A DNA stretch of 64,000 nucleotides from an uncultured Porphyromonas sp. GTDB taxonomy: Bacteria > Bacteroidota > Bacteroidia > Bacteroidales > Porphyromonadaceae. A program made the translations under genes and the position numbers. Positions 8,019 to 19,162 of this stretch are shown piece by piece (position 1 is the stretch's first letter; every line of letters begins with the position of its first letter). The DNA lies in contig CAJPPK010000007.1 in assembly GCA_905372565.1 (NCBI GenBank), positions 1-64,000 of the forward strand. The letters run 5' to 3'. The notes below the pieces were generated by a model. The model saw nothing but the letters and a program-made list of their open reading frames with translations, had not been told where the DNA came from and did no database searches.

Positions 8019-9431
8019 ATGATGAATAGACTATTTAAGCAAGCCTTAGCGCTCACGACCTTGGCCTTCTGTTGCTCGGCCTGTGATAGCTTTGTCTTTG
8101 GCAATGTCCACGTAGACTACGATGATAATCCCCTAACGAATAAACCTATTCCCCACTCGGGAGCTGACCGCTATGTAGATAGCCTGGCCAAGGTGCGGGT
8201 CACCGAGGAGGTTGCTAATCCTGACCCTGATGGTGCCTTCGCTGGCTGGGCGACCTGCCTGGCGATGTTCAAGGAGGGACACTCTCACGGGGGGGAGGGG
8301 ATGATGCATGGGAACTATGTCTACCCGAATGCTCCCTGGAAGCAAGAGGAGTTTGCCATCATCCATAATACCACTGGACAATGGCCTCGTGTCGAGGTAC
8401 AGCGTCAGAGTACAGTCACCTACCTCGAGCAGGCAGATGGCAAGCAAGGACCAGACTACATCCGTATCATCGGCGGTCGTCTCAAGCGCTGGGGGCTTGT
8501 CCTCTACTTCTTTGATAAGGAGGGGAAGCTCATGAATGACCAAATCTATGGCAGGTCTGATGAGTACCAGATCTTCTTCACGGTAAGCGAGGTCAATGAC
8601 AAGGGACAGCCCTATGATGTCATGGACGTACGTGGTACGTGGCATCCGAAGAAGAATCGCTTTGGTGAATGGGCTCCTGGAGGGACGATTGACCCGAAGA
8701 TGATCCCCTCGCCTACCTTCTTAGGCAAGACGACCTGGAAGGAACGTGCGGCACTGTCTCCGAAGATTTTCGAGTACACCTACCGAGATACTTGGGAGCA
8801 TAATGCTATGGGAGATGGTGCACGTGAGCTCTTCAATCAGCGTCTCCTCCCTCCCTTGGACAAGCGAGATGCTGACTACGCTGTCGGTCCCTATGACCAA
8901 GACCGTGTAGGTCTGAAGGGGCACTTCAACTTCGATATCGAGGCTGATGAGAGCGATGAGGCTCACTCGATGTGGCCTCTAGAGATCACTCGCCGTGTCG
9001 ATCCTGCTACGGGTAAAGGAGGGCCGTACACGCGTCCCACCTATCTCCTACCTAAGTTCTACCTCTCCGTGCGGATCATGAGATGTCCTAAGGGGAAGAA
9101 GGCGCTGATACCTCGTGATGAGTATCTCAGTCGTCACTCCACCTACCAGTTCCTCAGTAAGTTTATCTGTGCTGAAGCCTATAATCCTGACGAAGCCAAG
9201 GAGTATGGAGCTGACTCCCAGTGGAAGGAGATCATCCGCTTCAACATTCCGATCAAGGTCTTCACTAGTAGCTTTGACACCGACCCTACGACGATCGACC
9301 CCAATGATCCCCTCTATTACTTCCTAGGTAAGGAAATAGGTCTCTCTTCGCTCGATGCCCTAGAGGCTTCGCAGAATGTGCAGACCCATGGTATCGGTGG
9401 TGGCAGTGGTCTTGGCAACTGGTTCCTCTAA
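8019..9431 (+). CDS. Large surface lipoprotein B of the TonB operon, with His-rich stretch
   Basis: A 470-residue lipoprotein with lipobox CSAC (Cys22; the start may be either of two adjacent ATGs). It is a paralogue of the preceding gene: YTYRDTWEHN, DRVGLKGHFNF and LSVRIMRC match YTYRDT, DRLGFKGVLQF and MQVRIC there. Distinctive is a His/Gly/Met run near residue 90 (EGHSHGGEGMMHGNY), which looks capable of binding a transition metal or heme; this is inference from composition. The C-terminus is Gly-rich (HGIGGGSGLGNW). It lies 27 bases after lipoprotein A and is probably part of the same surface complex. Confidence 0.8.
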   Translation: MMNRLFKQALALTTLAFCCSACDSFVFGNVHVDYDDNPLTNKPIPHSGADRYVDSLAKVRVTEEVANPDPDGAFAGWATCLAMFKEGHSHGGEGMMHGNYVYPNAPWKQEEFAIIHNTTGQWPRVEVQRQSTVTYLEQADGKQGPDYIRIIGGRLKRWGLVLYFFDKEGKLMNDQIYGRSDEYQIFFTVSEVNDKGQPYDVMDVRGTWHPKKNRFGEWAPGGTIDPKMIPSPTFLGKTTWKERAALSPKIFEYTYRDTWEHNAMGDGARELFNQRLLPPLDKRDADYAVGPYDQDRVGLKGHFNFDIEADESDEAHSMWPLEITRRVDPATGKGGPYTRPTYLLPKFYLSVRIMRCPKGKKALIPRDEYLSRHSTYQFLSKFICAEAYNPDEAKEYGADSQWKEIIRFNIPIKVFTSSFDTDPTTIDPNDPLYYFLGKEIGLSSLDALEASQNVQTHGIGGGSGLGNWFL

Positions 9432-9451
9432 TTTCTGATCCATCTTTAGCA

Positions 9452-10558
9452 ATGAATAGTATCAAACATCTAGCTTATCTCTTCGCTCTGGTCACGCTGG
9501 TGACCGGAGTGGGCTGTACACGTAATGGTATGCCGAAGAAGCAGTCCAACGCCCGATCCCGTGTCGAGCACCTCCTGATCAAGGAGGTCTTCTATGTCGG
9601 TCACTATTCCGAGCGTGATACACGTGCGTGGGGCTTCAAGAGTGCTCCCCAGCTCTATGATGATGATCAGTACTTCACGATTTATAATCCTACGGATGAA
9701 GTGAAGTACCTCGATGGACTCGCTATTGTTTCCTCAGCCCTTGATCCCTCGGAGATTGTGGAGTTTGCCCCTAAGGACAACTTCGTCAATCGCTATTACG
9801 GGGCAGCCTCGATGATGTGCTTCCCTGGTAAGGGGCAGGACTATCCTATACGTCCGAAGCAGGAGATCGTCGTAGCCAAGTACGCCATCGACCACCAAGC
9901 TGCTTACCTCAAGAACTTGGAGGAGAATAACGATGGTGAGCCGGTCAATATCAAGGAGTACAAGGGTATGGAAGCCTTCCTTGACCTACGTAAGGCCGAC
10001 TTTGAGTGGACGAATAGAGACTATCTCTCGGATACCTACAAGAAGTACAATAATCCCGAGGTACCTGATATGGAAGCCATCCTAGTAGGCACGGGAAAGA
10101 ATGGTCAGTCCAATCCGTCCTTTACCTTCAACTACATCTCTGCCCGAGGGGGACTTGCTCTTATCAAGCTCCCCTGGACGAAGGAAGACTTCGCACAGAA
10201 CTACCAGGATAAGAAGGGACATCATGGCTATTACCACTATATCTCGATCACGAGTAGCAACTTTGCGGATTTCTATGCGATCGAGATCCCCTTCTCTCAT
10301 GTCATCGACTGTGTGACCATTTGTCCTAAGAGAGAGTACAAGCAGCGGACGACTAAGCTTGACAGAGGTTATACGGCTGTGACTGAGCTAGCCACTAGCT
10401 CCATGCCTAAGACCGAGTATGCGAAGTTCTCGGGCAATGCGCTGGTGCGTCGCTGGGATGGACGGAAGTTCGTCGATGATGATAACAGCACGGCAGACTT
10501 CGAGGTAAAGGTCGCGAGCCTCTCTCGTAAGGATGAGAAGGGGAACGTCATTAAGTAA
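9452..10558 (+). CDS. DUF4876 lipoprotein, copy 1
   Basis: A 368-residue lipoprotein (lipobox GVGC, Cys22) of the DUF4876 type. The N-terminal third carries the family pattern HLLIKEVFYVG, then YFTIYNPTDEVKYLDGLAI, which resembles a lamin-tail-like beta-sandwich in which a strand announces an element and the next describes its edge. No enzymatic motif is seen. It is strongly similar to the following gene along its whole length (for example CFPGKGQDYPIRPKQ and FLDLRKADFEWTNR in both), so the pair arose by tandem duplication. Its place behind a TonB receptor suggests a surface-exposed accessory role; the function of DUF4876 is not established. Confidence 0.85.
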   Translation: MNSIKHLAYLFALVTLVTGVGCTRNGMPKKQSNARSRVEHLLIKEVFYVGHYSERDTRAWGFKSAPQLYDDDQYFTIYNPTDEVKYLDGLAIVSSALDPSEIVEFAPKDNFVNRYYGAASMMCFPGKGQDYPIRPKQEIVVAKYAIDHQAAYLKNLEENNDGEPVNIKEYKGMEAFLDLRKADFEWTNRDYLSDTYKKYNNPEVPDMEAILVGTGKNGQSNPSFTFNYISARGGLALIKLPWTKEDFAQNYQDKKGHHGYYHYISITSSNFADFYAIEIPFSHVIDCVTICPKREYKQRTTKLDRGYTAVTELATSSMPKTEYAKFSGNALVRRWDGRKFVDDDNSTADFEVKVASLSRKDEKGNVIK

Positions 10559-10594
10559 GCTCATTCATTCACTTAAATAGTTGCCTATCAATCT

Positions 10595-11680
10595 ATGAAA
10601 CATCTTGCATGCTTCACGCCCCTCCTCGGGGCGCTACTTCTGCTGGCTAGTTGCTCCCGCAATGGTGAGCCAGCAGGACGCACCGATGCGCGTACGGAGC
10701 TTGATCACCTGATCCTTCAGGAGGTCTTCTACGTTGGTCACACTTGGCACCGTGATGTCAGCGGTGGGGCGGGTGTTAATGGCGCTCAGCTCTACGATGA
10801 GGATCAGTATCTGACGATCTACAATCCTACGAGCGAGGTGAAGTACCTGGATGGTCTAGCGCTCTGCTCTAGCGCACTAGATCCCTCGCAGGTAGTGAAG
10901 ATCCAGCCTAAGGATGAGTTCGTCGGTCGCTACTATGGTGCTGGTACGATGGCTTGCTTCCCTGGTAAGGGGCAAGACTATCCCATCCGTCCGAAGCAGA
11001 CGATCGTCGTGGCGAAGTACGCCATCGACCACCAAGCCAAGTTCCTCGAAGAGCTGAAGAAGGGAGAGGAAGACGAAGGCAATGTTTTCCACCCCGAGCA
11101 GTACAAGGGAGTGGATCGCTTCCTGGACCTTCGGAAGGCTGACTTTGAATGGACAAATAGGGAATATCTCTATGGCAGCGAGCAGCGCAAGAATGATCCG
11201 AAGATCCCTGACTTGATCCCGATGGTCATCGAGAAGGACGAGGATGGCGATAGCTCTCCAGCTTATAGCTTTGGCTTCATAGCGGAGCAGAGTGGTCTGG
11301 CGCTGGTGAAGCTCCCTTGGACTCGTGAGGAGTTTGACAAGGAGTACCAAGCGAAGAAGGAGAAGAGCGAATACCTGCGTCATATCTCGATCACCAGCAC
11401 GCACCATAAGTCTACGCTAGCGGTCTTCGAGATCCCCTTCTCTCATGTCGTGGACTGCATGACGATCTGTCCGCAGAGCACCTTCCTCCAGCGTGTGACG
11501 AAGCTAGACAAGGGTTACCAAGCCGTGACAGAGCGTCCTAGCAAGACGATGTCCAAGGTGGACTATGCAAAGTTCTCTGGTAAGGCACTCACGCGTCGCT
11601 GGGATGGACGCTCCTATGTCGACGAAGGGAATACCCGTACGGACTTCGAGGTCAAGGAGGCTAGCCTCTCTCGAAAGTAA
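10595..11680 (+). CDS. DUF4876 lipoprotein, copy 2
   Basis: A 361-residue paralogue of the preceding gene (lipobox LASC, Cys20). Shared blocks include HLILQEVFYVG, YLTIYNPTSEVKYLDGLAL, CFPGKGQDYPIRPKQ, the FEIPFSHVVDCMTICP region and a closing ASLSRK. The most divergent segments are residues ~35-50 after the VGH motif and the acidic linker near 150-165, which could be ligand-specific loops. It is the last gene of the receptor operon, followed by a very strong terminator. Two paralogous lipoprotein pairs behind one receptor suggest a multi-part surface complex rather than a single binding protein. Confidence 0.85.
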   Translation: MKHLACFTPLLGALLLLASCSRNGEPAGRTDARTELDHLILQEVFYVGHTWHRDVSGGAGVNGAQLYDEDQYLTIYNPTSEVKYLDGLALCSSALDPSQVVKIQPKDEFVGRYYGAGTMACFPGKGQDYPIRPKQTIVVAKYAIDHQAKFLEELKKGEEDEGNVFHPEQYKGVDRFLDLRKADFEWTNREYLYGSEQRKNDPKIPDLIPMVIEKDEDGDSSPAYSFGFIAEQSGLALVKLPWTREEFDKEYQAKKEKSEYLRHISITSTHHKSTLAVFEIPFSHVVDCMTICPQSTFLQRVTKLDKGYQAVTERPSKTMSKVDYAKFSGKALTRRWDGRSYVDEGNTRTDFEVKEASLSRK

Positions 11681-11731
11681 GTTCGACGGACCCTTGATCT
11701 GATACACTTGCTCCAAGAGCAAGGTATATCG

Positions 11732-11777
11732 CTTCCCCTCGGTATCCAGTGATGGATATGGAGGGGAAGTTTTTTTA
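11732..11777 (+). terminator. Strong intrinsic terminator of the TonB operon
   Basis: CTTCCCCTC (11732-11740) pairs with GAGGGGAAG (11761-11769), with an inner TATCCA/TGGATA stem, followed by seven or more T. It closes the 4111-11680 transcription unit. Confidence 0.93.
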
Positions 11778-11836
11778 TTCCGCTAAGCTCTACCTAAGGG
11801 GGCTGAAGAGGGAGACTTTTCCCCGCATTCTTTTTC

Positions 11837-11926
11837 CCAACTAGTAGGCACTACTGATGCCCCTGGGGAGGCAACAGTAGTGCCCCTCATGGGGCATCAG
11901 TAGTGCCTCTTCGGAGGTAATACTGG
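11837..11926 (+). repeat. Four-hairpin element, copy 1
   Basis: Begins with the boundary CCAACTAGTA and continues with four ~22-24-base units. The cores are GGCACTACTGATGCC, GGCAACAGTAGTGCC, GGCATCAGTAGTGCC and a degenerate GGTAATACTGG. Each full unit folds as a hairpin with GGCA/TGCC arms and a 7-base loop. Loops of units 1 and 3 are reversed relative to most other copies. It sits between the TonB operon terminator and the trpS promoter. The rest of this gap (11927-12127) holds nothing recognisable. Confidence 0.88.
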
Positions 11927-12127
11927 AAATAGGAGAGGGAATGGACTCGGAGGATCTTCATCTCTACGATAGGATCTGCCTCGGGGATAGACTAAGCTCC
12001 TTGGGCTATTGCTTCTCTCTCTCATCCCCGATCTGGGGACGTAAATGAGCTGGGTCACTAGGGGATATTCCTCCTCGGGATAGCTGGGTGAAGCGTGATG
12101 TAAAGCAAAGGTAGGGGAAGAATTAGC

Positions 12128-12135
12128 TATCTTTG
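12128..12135 (+). promoter_or_regulatory. Bacteroidota -7 box of trpS
   Basis: TATCTTTG matches the TAnnTTTG consensus 54 bases before the trpS ATG. No good -33 TTTG was found at the usual spacing, so strength is uncertain. Confidence 0.7.
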
Positions 12136-12189
12136 TATTCCATACTTAGCTAGTATGACCTACCTCAATAACAAGTAATAGTCAGTCAG

Positions 12190-13179
12190 ATGGAAACAGT
12201 AGTCAGCGGTATCCGCCCCACAGGAAATCTTCACCTCGGGAATTACTTCGGCGCTGTACGAGCCTTCGTACAGATGCAGCACGAGTATAATTGCTTCTTC
12301 TTCATCGCTGACTGGCATTCCTTGACTACGCACCCGCACCCAGATGATATTATTCGCTCTACGAACACGATCCTAGCCGAGTATCTCGCCTGTGGCATTG
12401 ATCCCGAGCAAGCGACCATCTATGTACAGAGCGATGTGCGTGAGGTGCTGGAGCTCTACCTCTATCTCAATATGAATGCTTACCTCGGTGAGCTAGAGCG
12501 TACGACCTCCTTCAAGGACAAGGCTCGTCAGCAGCCTGACAATGTCAATGCAGGTCTTTTGACCTATCCCTCCCTCATGGCGGCAGACATCTTGATGCAC
12601 AAGGCGATCAAGGTACCCGTAGGCAAGGATCAGGAGCAGAATATGGAGATGGCACGTAAATTTGCCCGTCGCTTCAATACGATCTACGGCGTGGACTTCT
12701 TCACGGAGCCTCAGTCCTTCTCCCTCGGGGATCGTGCCCTCAAGGTACCTGGTCTCGACGGCTCAGGTAAGATGGGTAAGAGCGAGGGCAATGCGATCTA
12801 CCTCATCGACGATGAGAAGACGATCAGTAAGAAGGTCATGCGTGCTGTCACTGACTCGGGTCCTACGGAGCCAAATAGCGAGAAGCCCGAAGCGATCCAG
12901 AATCTCTTCACGCTCATGGAGATCGTCTCTACGCCCGATGTCTACCAGCACTTCCACGACAAGTACAATGACTGCTCCATCCGCTACGGCGATATGAAGA
13001 AGCAGCTCGCAGCAGATATCAACGCCTTCTGCTCGCCTATCCGTGAGTGTATCCTCGACATCCGTGAGGACAAGGAGCTCCTCTCCCGTGTCGCTCGTCT
13101 GGGCGCTGAGAAGGCCAGAGAGTCTGCCTCGAAGACGATCGACGAAGTTCGTCACATCATCGGCTTCCGCCCCCGTTAA
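12190..13179 (+). CDS. trpS: Tryptophanyl-tRNA synthetase
   Basis: Charges tRNA-Trp in the cytoplasm. The 329 residues form a typical compact class Ic synthetase. The HIGH-type motif is at residues 10-20 (PTGNLHLGNYF) and the KMSKS loop is KMGKS at 194-198. MAADILMHKA and PVGKDQEQNMEMAR are further family hallmarks. The ATG at 12190 gives the expected short N-terminus before the HIGH motif. It has its own -7 box and is followed 39 bases later by the DUF3127 gene. Confidence 0.96.
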   Translation: METVVSGIRPTGNLHLGNYFGAVRAFVQMQHEYNCFFFIADWHSLTTHPHPDDIIRSTNTILAEYLACGIDPEQATIYVQSDVREVLELYLYLNMNAYLGELERTTSFKDKARQQPDNVNAGLLTYPSLMAADILMHKAIKVPVGKDQEQNMEMARKFARRFNTIYGVDFFTEPQSFSLGDRALKVPGLDGSGKMGKSEGNAIYLIDDEKTISKKVMRAVTDSGPTEPNSEKPEAIQNLFTLMEIVSTPDVYQHFHDKYNDCSIRYGDMKKQLAADINAFCSPIRECILDIREDKELLSRVARLGAEKARESASKTIDEVRHIIGFRPR

Positions 13180-13218
13180 TTTCCCCGTATATCCACATAT
13201 AGACACCATAAGAGAATC

Positions 13219-13629
13219 ATGGAACTAATAGGCAAGATCATTCAGGTACTCCCCCTGCAGTCCGGTACATCAAAGGCAGGTAATGCCTGGAAGAAGCAAG
13301 AGTATATCCTAGAGACGCTAGGCACGCAGTATCCTCGTAAGGTCTGCTTCAACCTCTTCGGCGATAACGTCGATAAATTCCCCATGCAGGTGGGGCAAGA
13401 TGTGACGGTCTCTATCGATATCGAGAGTCGTGAATTCAATGGTCGCTGGTACACGGATGTACGTGCGTGGAATGTGGTCAATGGAGTACAAGTCCCAGGA
13501 GTCGCTGCTCCTGCTGCTGGCTTCGCTCCAGCACCTGCACCAGGCTTTGCGCCTCAGCAACCCGTAGCACAGCCCGTGCAGAGCGCACCTGCAGCAGCTC
13601 CTACCACGGCTGACGACCTCCCCTTCTAG
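13219..13629 (+). CDS. DUF3127 protein, SSB-like OB-fold protein
   Basis: A 136-residue protein of the Bacteroidota DUF3127 family. Residues 1-90 look like an OB-fold (MELIGKIIQVLPLQSG, KQEYILETL, VCFNLFGDNVDKF, NGRWYTDVRAWNV). The rest is a flexible Ala/Pro/Gln-rich linker ending in DDLPF, the same acidic aromatic tip that single-stranded DNA-binding proteins use to recruit replication and repair proteins. A role as a single-strand-binding or SSB-paralogue protein is inference from this architecture. It lies between trpS and a terminator, probably co-transcribed with trpS. Confidence 0.85.
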   Translation: MELIGKIIQVLPLQSGTSKAGNAWKKQEYILETLGTQYPRKVCFNLFGDNVDKFPMQVGQDVTVSIDIESREFNGRWYTDVRAWNVVNGVQVPGVAAPAAGFAPAPAPGFAPQQPVAQPVQSAPAAAPTTADDLPF

Positions 13630-13659
13630 GCGCGAGGTGCTTACACTTCTGCCATCGCT

Positions 13660-13719
13660 ACGATCCACTGAGTACTCCCTAGGCTTAGCTACCGGGGGGC
13701 TTGGTGGATCGTCTTTTTT
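13660..13719 (+). terminator. Intrinsic terminator after DUF3127 gene
   Basis: ACGATCCAC (13660-13668) pairs with GTGGATCGT (13704-13712), followed by CTTTTTT. It ends the trpS-DUF3127 transcript. Confidence 0.85.
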
Positions 13720-13746
13720 GCTCTCCTCTTACTAGTCTCATTAGCT

Positions 13747-14220
13747 ATGCAGCTCGTACTCCTTGTCGTCGGGAAGACAGATAGTAAGCAGATCGATGCA
13801 CTCATCGAGCAGTATGCAGATCGGCTGAAGCATTACTTGCCCTTCTCTCTGCAGGTGATCCCCGATGTGCGACGCTCGGGGAAGCTCAGTGCTGACGAGC
13901 AGAAGCGAGCAGAGGGAGCAGAGATCCTTCGTCTCCTCCAGAGCTCTGACCGCCTGGTGCTACTCGATGAGCGAGGGAAGGAGTTGACGAGTCGCGCCTT
14001 CGCTGGCTATATGGAGAAGGCGATGGCGTCAGGACTGCGTCGGCTAGTCTTCCTCATCGGTGGTCCCTATGGCTTCTCCGAGGAGGTCTATGGACGTGCT
14101 GACGATCAGGTCTCTCTAAGTAAGATGACCTTCTCGCACCAGATGGTACGGCTCTTCGCTGTGGAGCAGCTCTACCGAGCACAGACCATCCTGCGTGGCG
14201 AGCCCTACCACCATGACTAA
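13747..14220 (+). CDS. rlmH: 23S rRNA pseudouridine-1915 N3-methyltransferase RlmH
   Basis: Methylates pseudouridine 1915 in helix 69 of 23S rRNA using S-adenosylmethionine. The protein is 157 residues, as expected for this SPOUT-class dimer. Family signatures are the central FLIGGPYGFSEEVYGRAD knot segment and the C-terminal SLSKMTFSHQMVRLFAVEQ, then the terminal YRAQTILRGEPYHH. The start ATG gives the standard MQLVLLVVGKT N-terminus. It is followed 24 bases later by a membrane sulfatase-fold gene, with which it may share a transcript. Confidence 0.95.
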   Translation: MQLVLLVVGKTDSKQIDALIEQYADRLKHYLPFSLQVIPDVRRSGKLSADEQKRAEGAEILRLLQSSDRLVLLDERGKELTSRAFAGYMEKAMASGLRRLVFLIGGPYGFSEEVYGRADDQVSLSKMTFSHQMVRLFAVEQLYRAQTILRGEPYHHD

Positions 14221-14244
14221 TTGTCCCTCTAGCTTTCTCCTCTG

Positions 14245-15975
14245 ATGTCGCTACGCACACACCTTGAGAGCTTCTTCGCTCGTCTGAGCCAAACGACCTA
14301 TTATTACCTCCTCCTCTTCGCCCTCCTGCTCCCTAATCTCGTCCTCTCGGTCGTGATGCAGCAGCCGATGATCGGGCGAGTGCTGAACATCCTCGTGATG
14401 CTCCCTATCTATATGCTCGTGCTACTGATAGCGAAGCGTCCTGGGCGTGTCTACTGGGGGCTACTGGTACTGATCCTCCTCCATGCCTTTCAGTTAGTCC
14501 TCTTGACGATCTTCAGTGGCTCGGTGGTGGCGGTGGATATGCTACTTAACCTCTTTACCTCGGAGCCAGACGAGGCAGGTGAACTGCTCTCCAACATCCT
14601 GCTACCCATCCTCTCTATCGGAGGCTTCTATCTCGTGTCTCTGGTCGTCGCTACAGCATCTGCAGTGACACAGGGCAGTCTACTACGCTCGTGGCGCATA
14701 CGCATGGGCAAGATAGCCTGCGGTATCCTCCTGCTCGCCTTACCGATCTATATCGGAGCTAAGCAGCGCTTCCCCTACCTGCACCTACGTGCTGAGGTCT
14801 ACCCGATGAGTGTCTTCTATAACATGTATCTGGCGACGAAGAAGCTCCGTGAGGTCCTGCGTTATGATCAGACCAGCGCAGAGTTCTGCTTCGGTGCTGC
14901 AAGCGAGCGGGATGAAGACCAGCCCGAGGTGTATGTGCTGGTGCTTGGAGAGACTTCACGGGCTCATAGCTGGAGTCTCTTCGGCTACCCACGTCCTACG
15001 ACTCCACATCTAGAGCGCCTACCGAAGGAGGAGCTAGTCGCCTTCCGAGATGTGATGACGCAGTCGAATACGACCTACAAGAGTATCCCGATAATCCTCT
15101 CTCCGGCGGACGCAGAGCATGCCGAGGAGCTTCCTCGGGTGCAGGGCTTGCTGGCAGCATTCAGGGAAGCAGGCTTCTACACCGTCTTCGTCTCTAATCA
15201 GCCAGCCAATCGTAGCTACATCGACTACTTTGCCCAGCAGGGGGATGAGCACCATGCTATCCGTAAAGAGCTACGTCACCCCAAGCGTCGTATCTACGAT
15301 GCCGATATGCTCCCCTACCTCAAGAGGGCTCTGGAGGCTAAGCATAAGAAGCTCCTCGTCGTCCTGCATACCTACGGCAGTCACTTTAGCTATCGAGACC
15401 GCTGCCCTCAGGCAGAGCAGACCTTCCCCGTGCCCAAGAGCTACTCGGGGTCGGCTAAGGATAGTCTAGCACTGCGCAATGCCTATGACAATGCCATCGT
15501 CGCTACCGACCGCTTCTTGGCTTCGGTGATTGAGCTCCTTCGTGCCCAGGAGTGCCCTGCCTCGATGCTCTATATCTCGGATCATGGGGAGGACGTCTAT
15601 GATGATGCTCGTGAGCGCTTCCTTCACTCTTCTCCCGATATTTCCTACTATCAGCTTCATGTACCGATGCTTTTGTGGATGAGCCCAGCCTATCGGGAGG
15701 CATATCCCCAGCTCGTCGCTACGGCGCAGGCCAATCAGCGCAGGCCGATCAGTACCAATGCTGTCTTCCCGACGATGCTAGAGCTGGCGGGTATCCAGAC
15801 TCGTTACCGTCGAGATAGTCTCTCGGTCGTCAGTTCGTCTCTTCGCACGGGTACGCGCTATTACCTCAACGATCGCTATGCCTGCGTTCCGCTCGAAGCA
15901 CTAGACCTAGCCGAGGAGGATGTGCATCTCTTCCAGCAGAAGGAACTTCAGCTACCTCTGCCCTCCTGTCCTTAG
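14245..15975 (+). CDS. Phosphoethanolamine transferase (EptA-like, sulfatase fold)
   Basis: A 576-residue inner-membrane enzyme with about five hydrophobic segments in residues 15-180 and a periplasmic alkaline-phosphatase/sulfatase-type domain from ~225. Catalytic landmarks of EptA-type transferases are present: VLGETSRA (metal-binding Glu), TQSNTTYKS (nucleophile Thr region) and ISDHGED (metal-binding Asp-His). It most likely moves phosphoethanolamine from phosphatidylethanolamine to lipid A, a modification known in Porphyromonas; the exact acceptor is inference. The family also includes other phospho-head-group transferases. It is followed by a four-hairpin repeat element. Confidence 0.85.
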   Translation: MSLRTHLESFFARLSQTTYYYLLLFALLLPNLVLSVVMQQPMIGRVLNILVMLPIYMLVLLIAKRPGRVYWGLLVLILLHAFQLVLLTIFSGSVVAVDMLLNLFTSEPDEAGELLSNILLPILSIGGFYLVSLVVATASAVTQGSLLRSWRIRMGKIACGILLLALPIYIGAKQRFPYLHLRAEVYPMSVFYNMYLATKKLREVLRYDQTSAEFCFGAASERDEDQPEVYVLVLGETSRAHSWSLFGYPRPTTPHLERLPKEELVAFRDVMTQSNTTYKSIPIILSPADAEHAEELPRVQGLLAAFREAGFYTVFVSNQPANRSYIDYFAQQGDEHHAIRKELRHPKRRIYDADMLPYLKRALEAKHKKLLVVLHTYGSHFSYRDRCPQAEQTFPVPKSYSGSAKDSLALRNAYDNAIVATDRFLASVIELLRAQECPASMLYISDHGEDVYDDARERFLHSSPDISYYQLHVPMLLWMSPAYREAYPQLVATAQANQRRPISTNAVFPTMLELAGIQTRYRRDSLSVVSSSLRTGTRYYLNDRYACVPLEALDLAEEDVHLFQQKELQLPLPSCP

Positions 15976-15990
15976 GCGATCATTCCGCGA

Positions 15991-16087
15991 CCAACTAGTA
16001 GGCAACAGTAGTGCCCCTCAAGAGGCAACAGTATTACCCCTCGAGGGGCACTACTGTTGCCTCTTTTGTGTTGATACTGCTACCCCC
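15991..16087 (+). repeat. Four-hairpin element, copy 2
   Basis: Boundary CCAACTAGTA, then units with cores GGCAACAGTAGTGCC, GGCAACAGTATTACC, GGCACTACTGTTGCC and a degenerate GTTGATACTGCTACC. A CTCTTTTG linker separates units 3 and 4. Located 15 bases after the stop of the phosphoethanolamine transferase gene. It is one of five copies in the window and close in sequence to the copy at 28106-28201, which lies in reverse orientation. Confidence 0.9.
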
Positions 16088-16319
16088 ATGGGATGAGCCT
16101 TGCTGATCGAGGTGTTTCCTCTCGCTAGGGAGGGGAAGAGGAGCTTGTTTAGCATACTTTAAGCCTAAGTCGCTGACATATTGACATATAAGTAATCCTT
16201 CTTGTCGTATTTTAGTGGTGAAGTCTGCCACTTTGGCGGATTTCTTCGTTTAGGTATTCCCTTTGCATCTGCCTTTGACGAGAGCGATGTTGCTCCCAAG
16301 ACAATACGAACACAAAAAG

Positions 16320-18911
<2,592 letters not shown>

Positions 18912-18949
18912 GCGGTAGGTGATTATTGATTAGTTAGGTTAGTTGTGTA

Positions 18950-18998
18950 GCGAGGCTACTTACAGGCTGTCGGCCTGTGGGTAGCCTCGCTTCCTTTT
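18950..18998 (+). terminator. Intrinsic terminator of clpB
   Basis: GCGAGGCTAC (18950-18959) pairs with GTAGCCTCGC (18981-18990), with an inner ACAGGC/GCCTGT stem and a TTCCTTTT tail. Confidence 0.9.
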
Positions 18999-19115
18999 CA
19001 GGGGCTTAGCTTAGTGGAGAGGAAGATAGGTGGAGCGCTCGGGAGAGAGGAGGGCTTCTCTGGAGGGATCGGTAGCTAAGGTAGAGGATAGCCGGTGTAA
19101 GTAGTGGGATTGGCG

Positions 19116-19123
19116 TATCTTTG
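19116..19123 (+). promoter_or_regulatory. Bacteroidota -7 box of cca
   Basis: TATCTTTG, matching TAnnTTTG, 40 bases before the cca ATG. Confidence 0.72.
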
Positions 19124-19162
19124 CGCTCGGTAATTCATTTCGATACGACTAGATAAAGACGG

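Noticed and set aside
15991..16087. CRISPR array in the repeated units
   Set aside because: Units are adjacent palindromes with no unique spacers of constant length and no cas genes.
15999..16234. Short minus-strand frames over repeat copy 2 and its flank
   Set aside because: They are translations of repeat DNA and upstream sequence of clpB, without support as genes.
16215..16319. CIRCE/HrcA operator before clpB
   Set aside because: The TTAGCACTC-N9-GAGTGCTAA pattern is absent; the small inverted repeat at 16226-16245 does not match.
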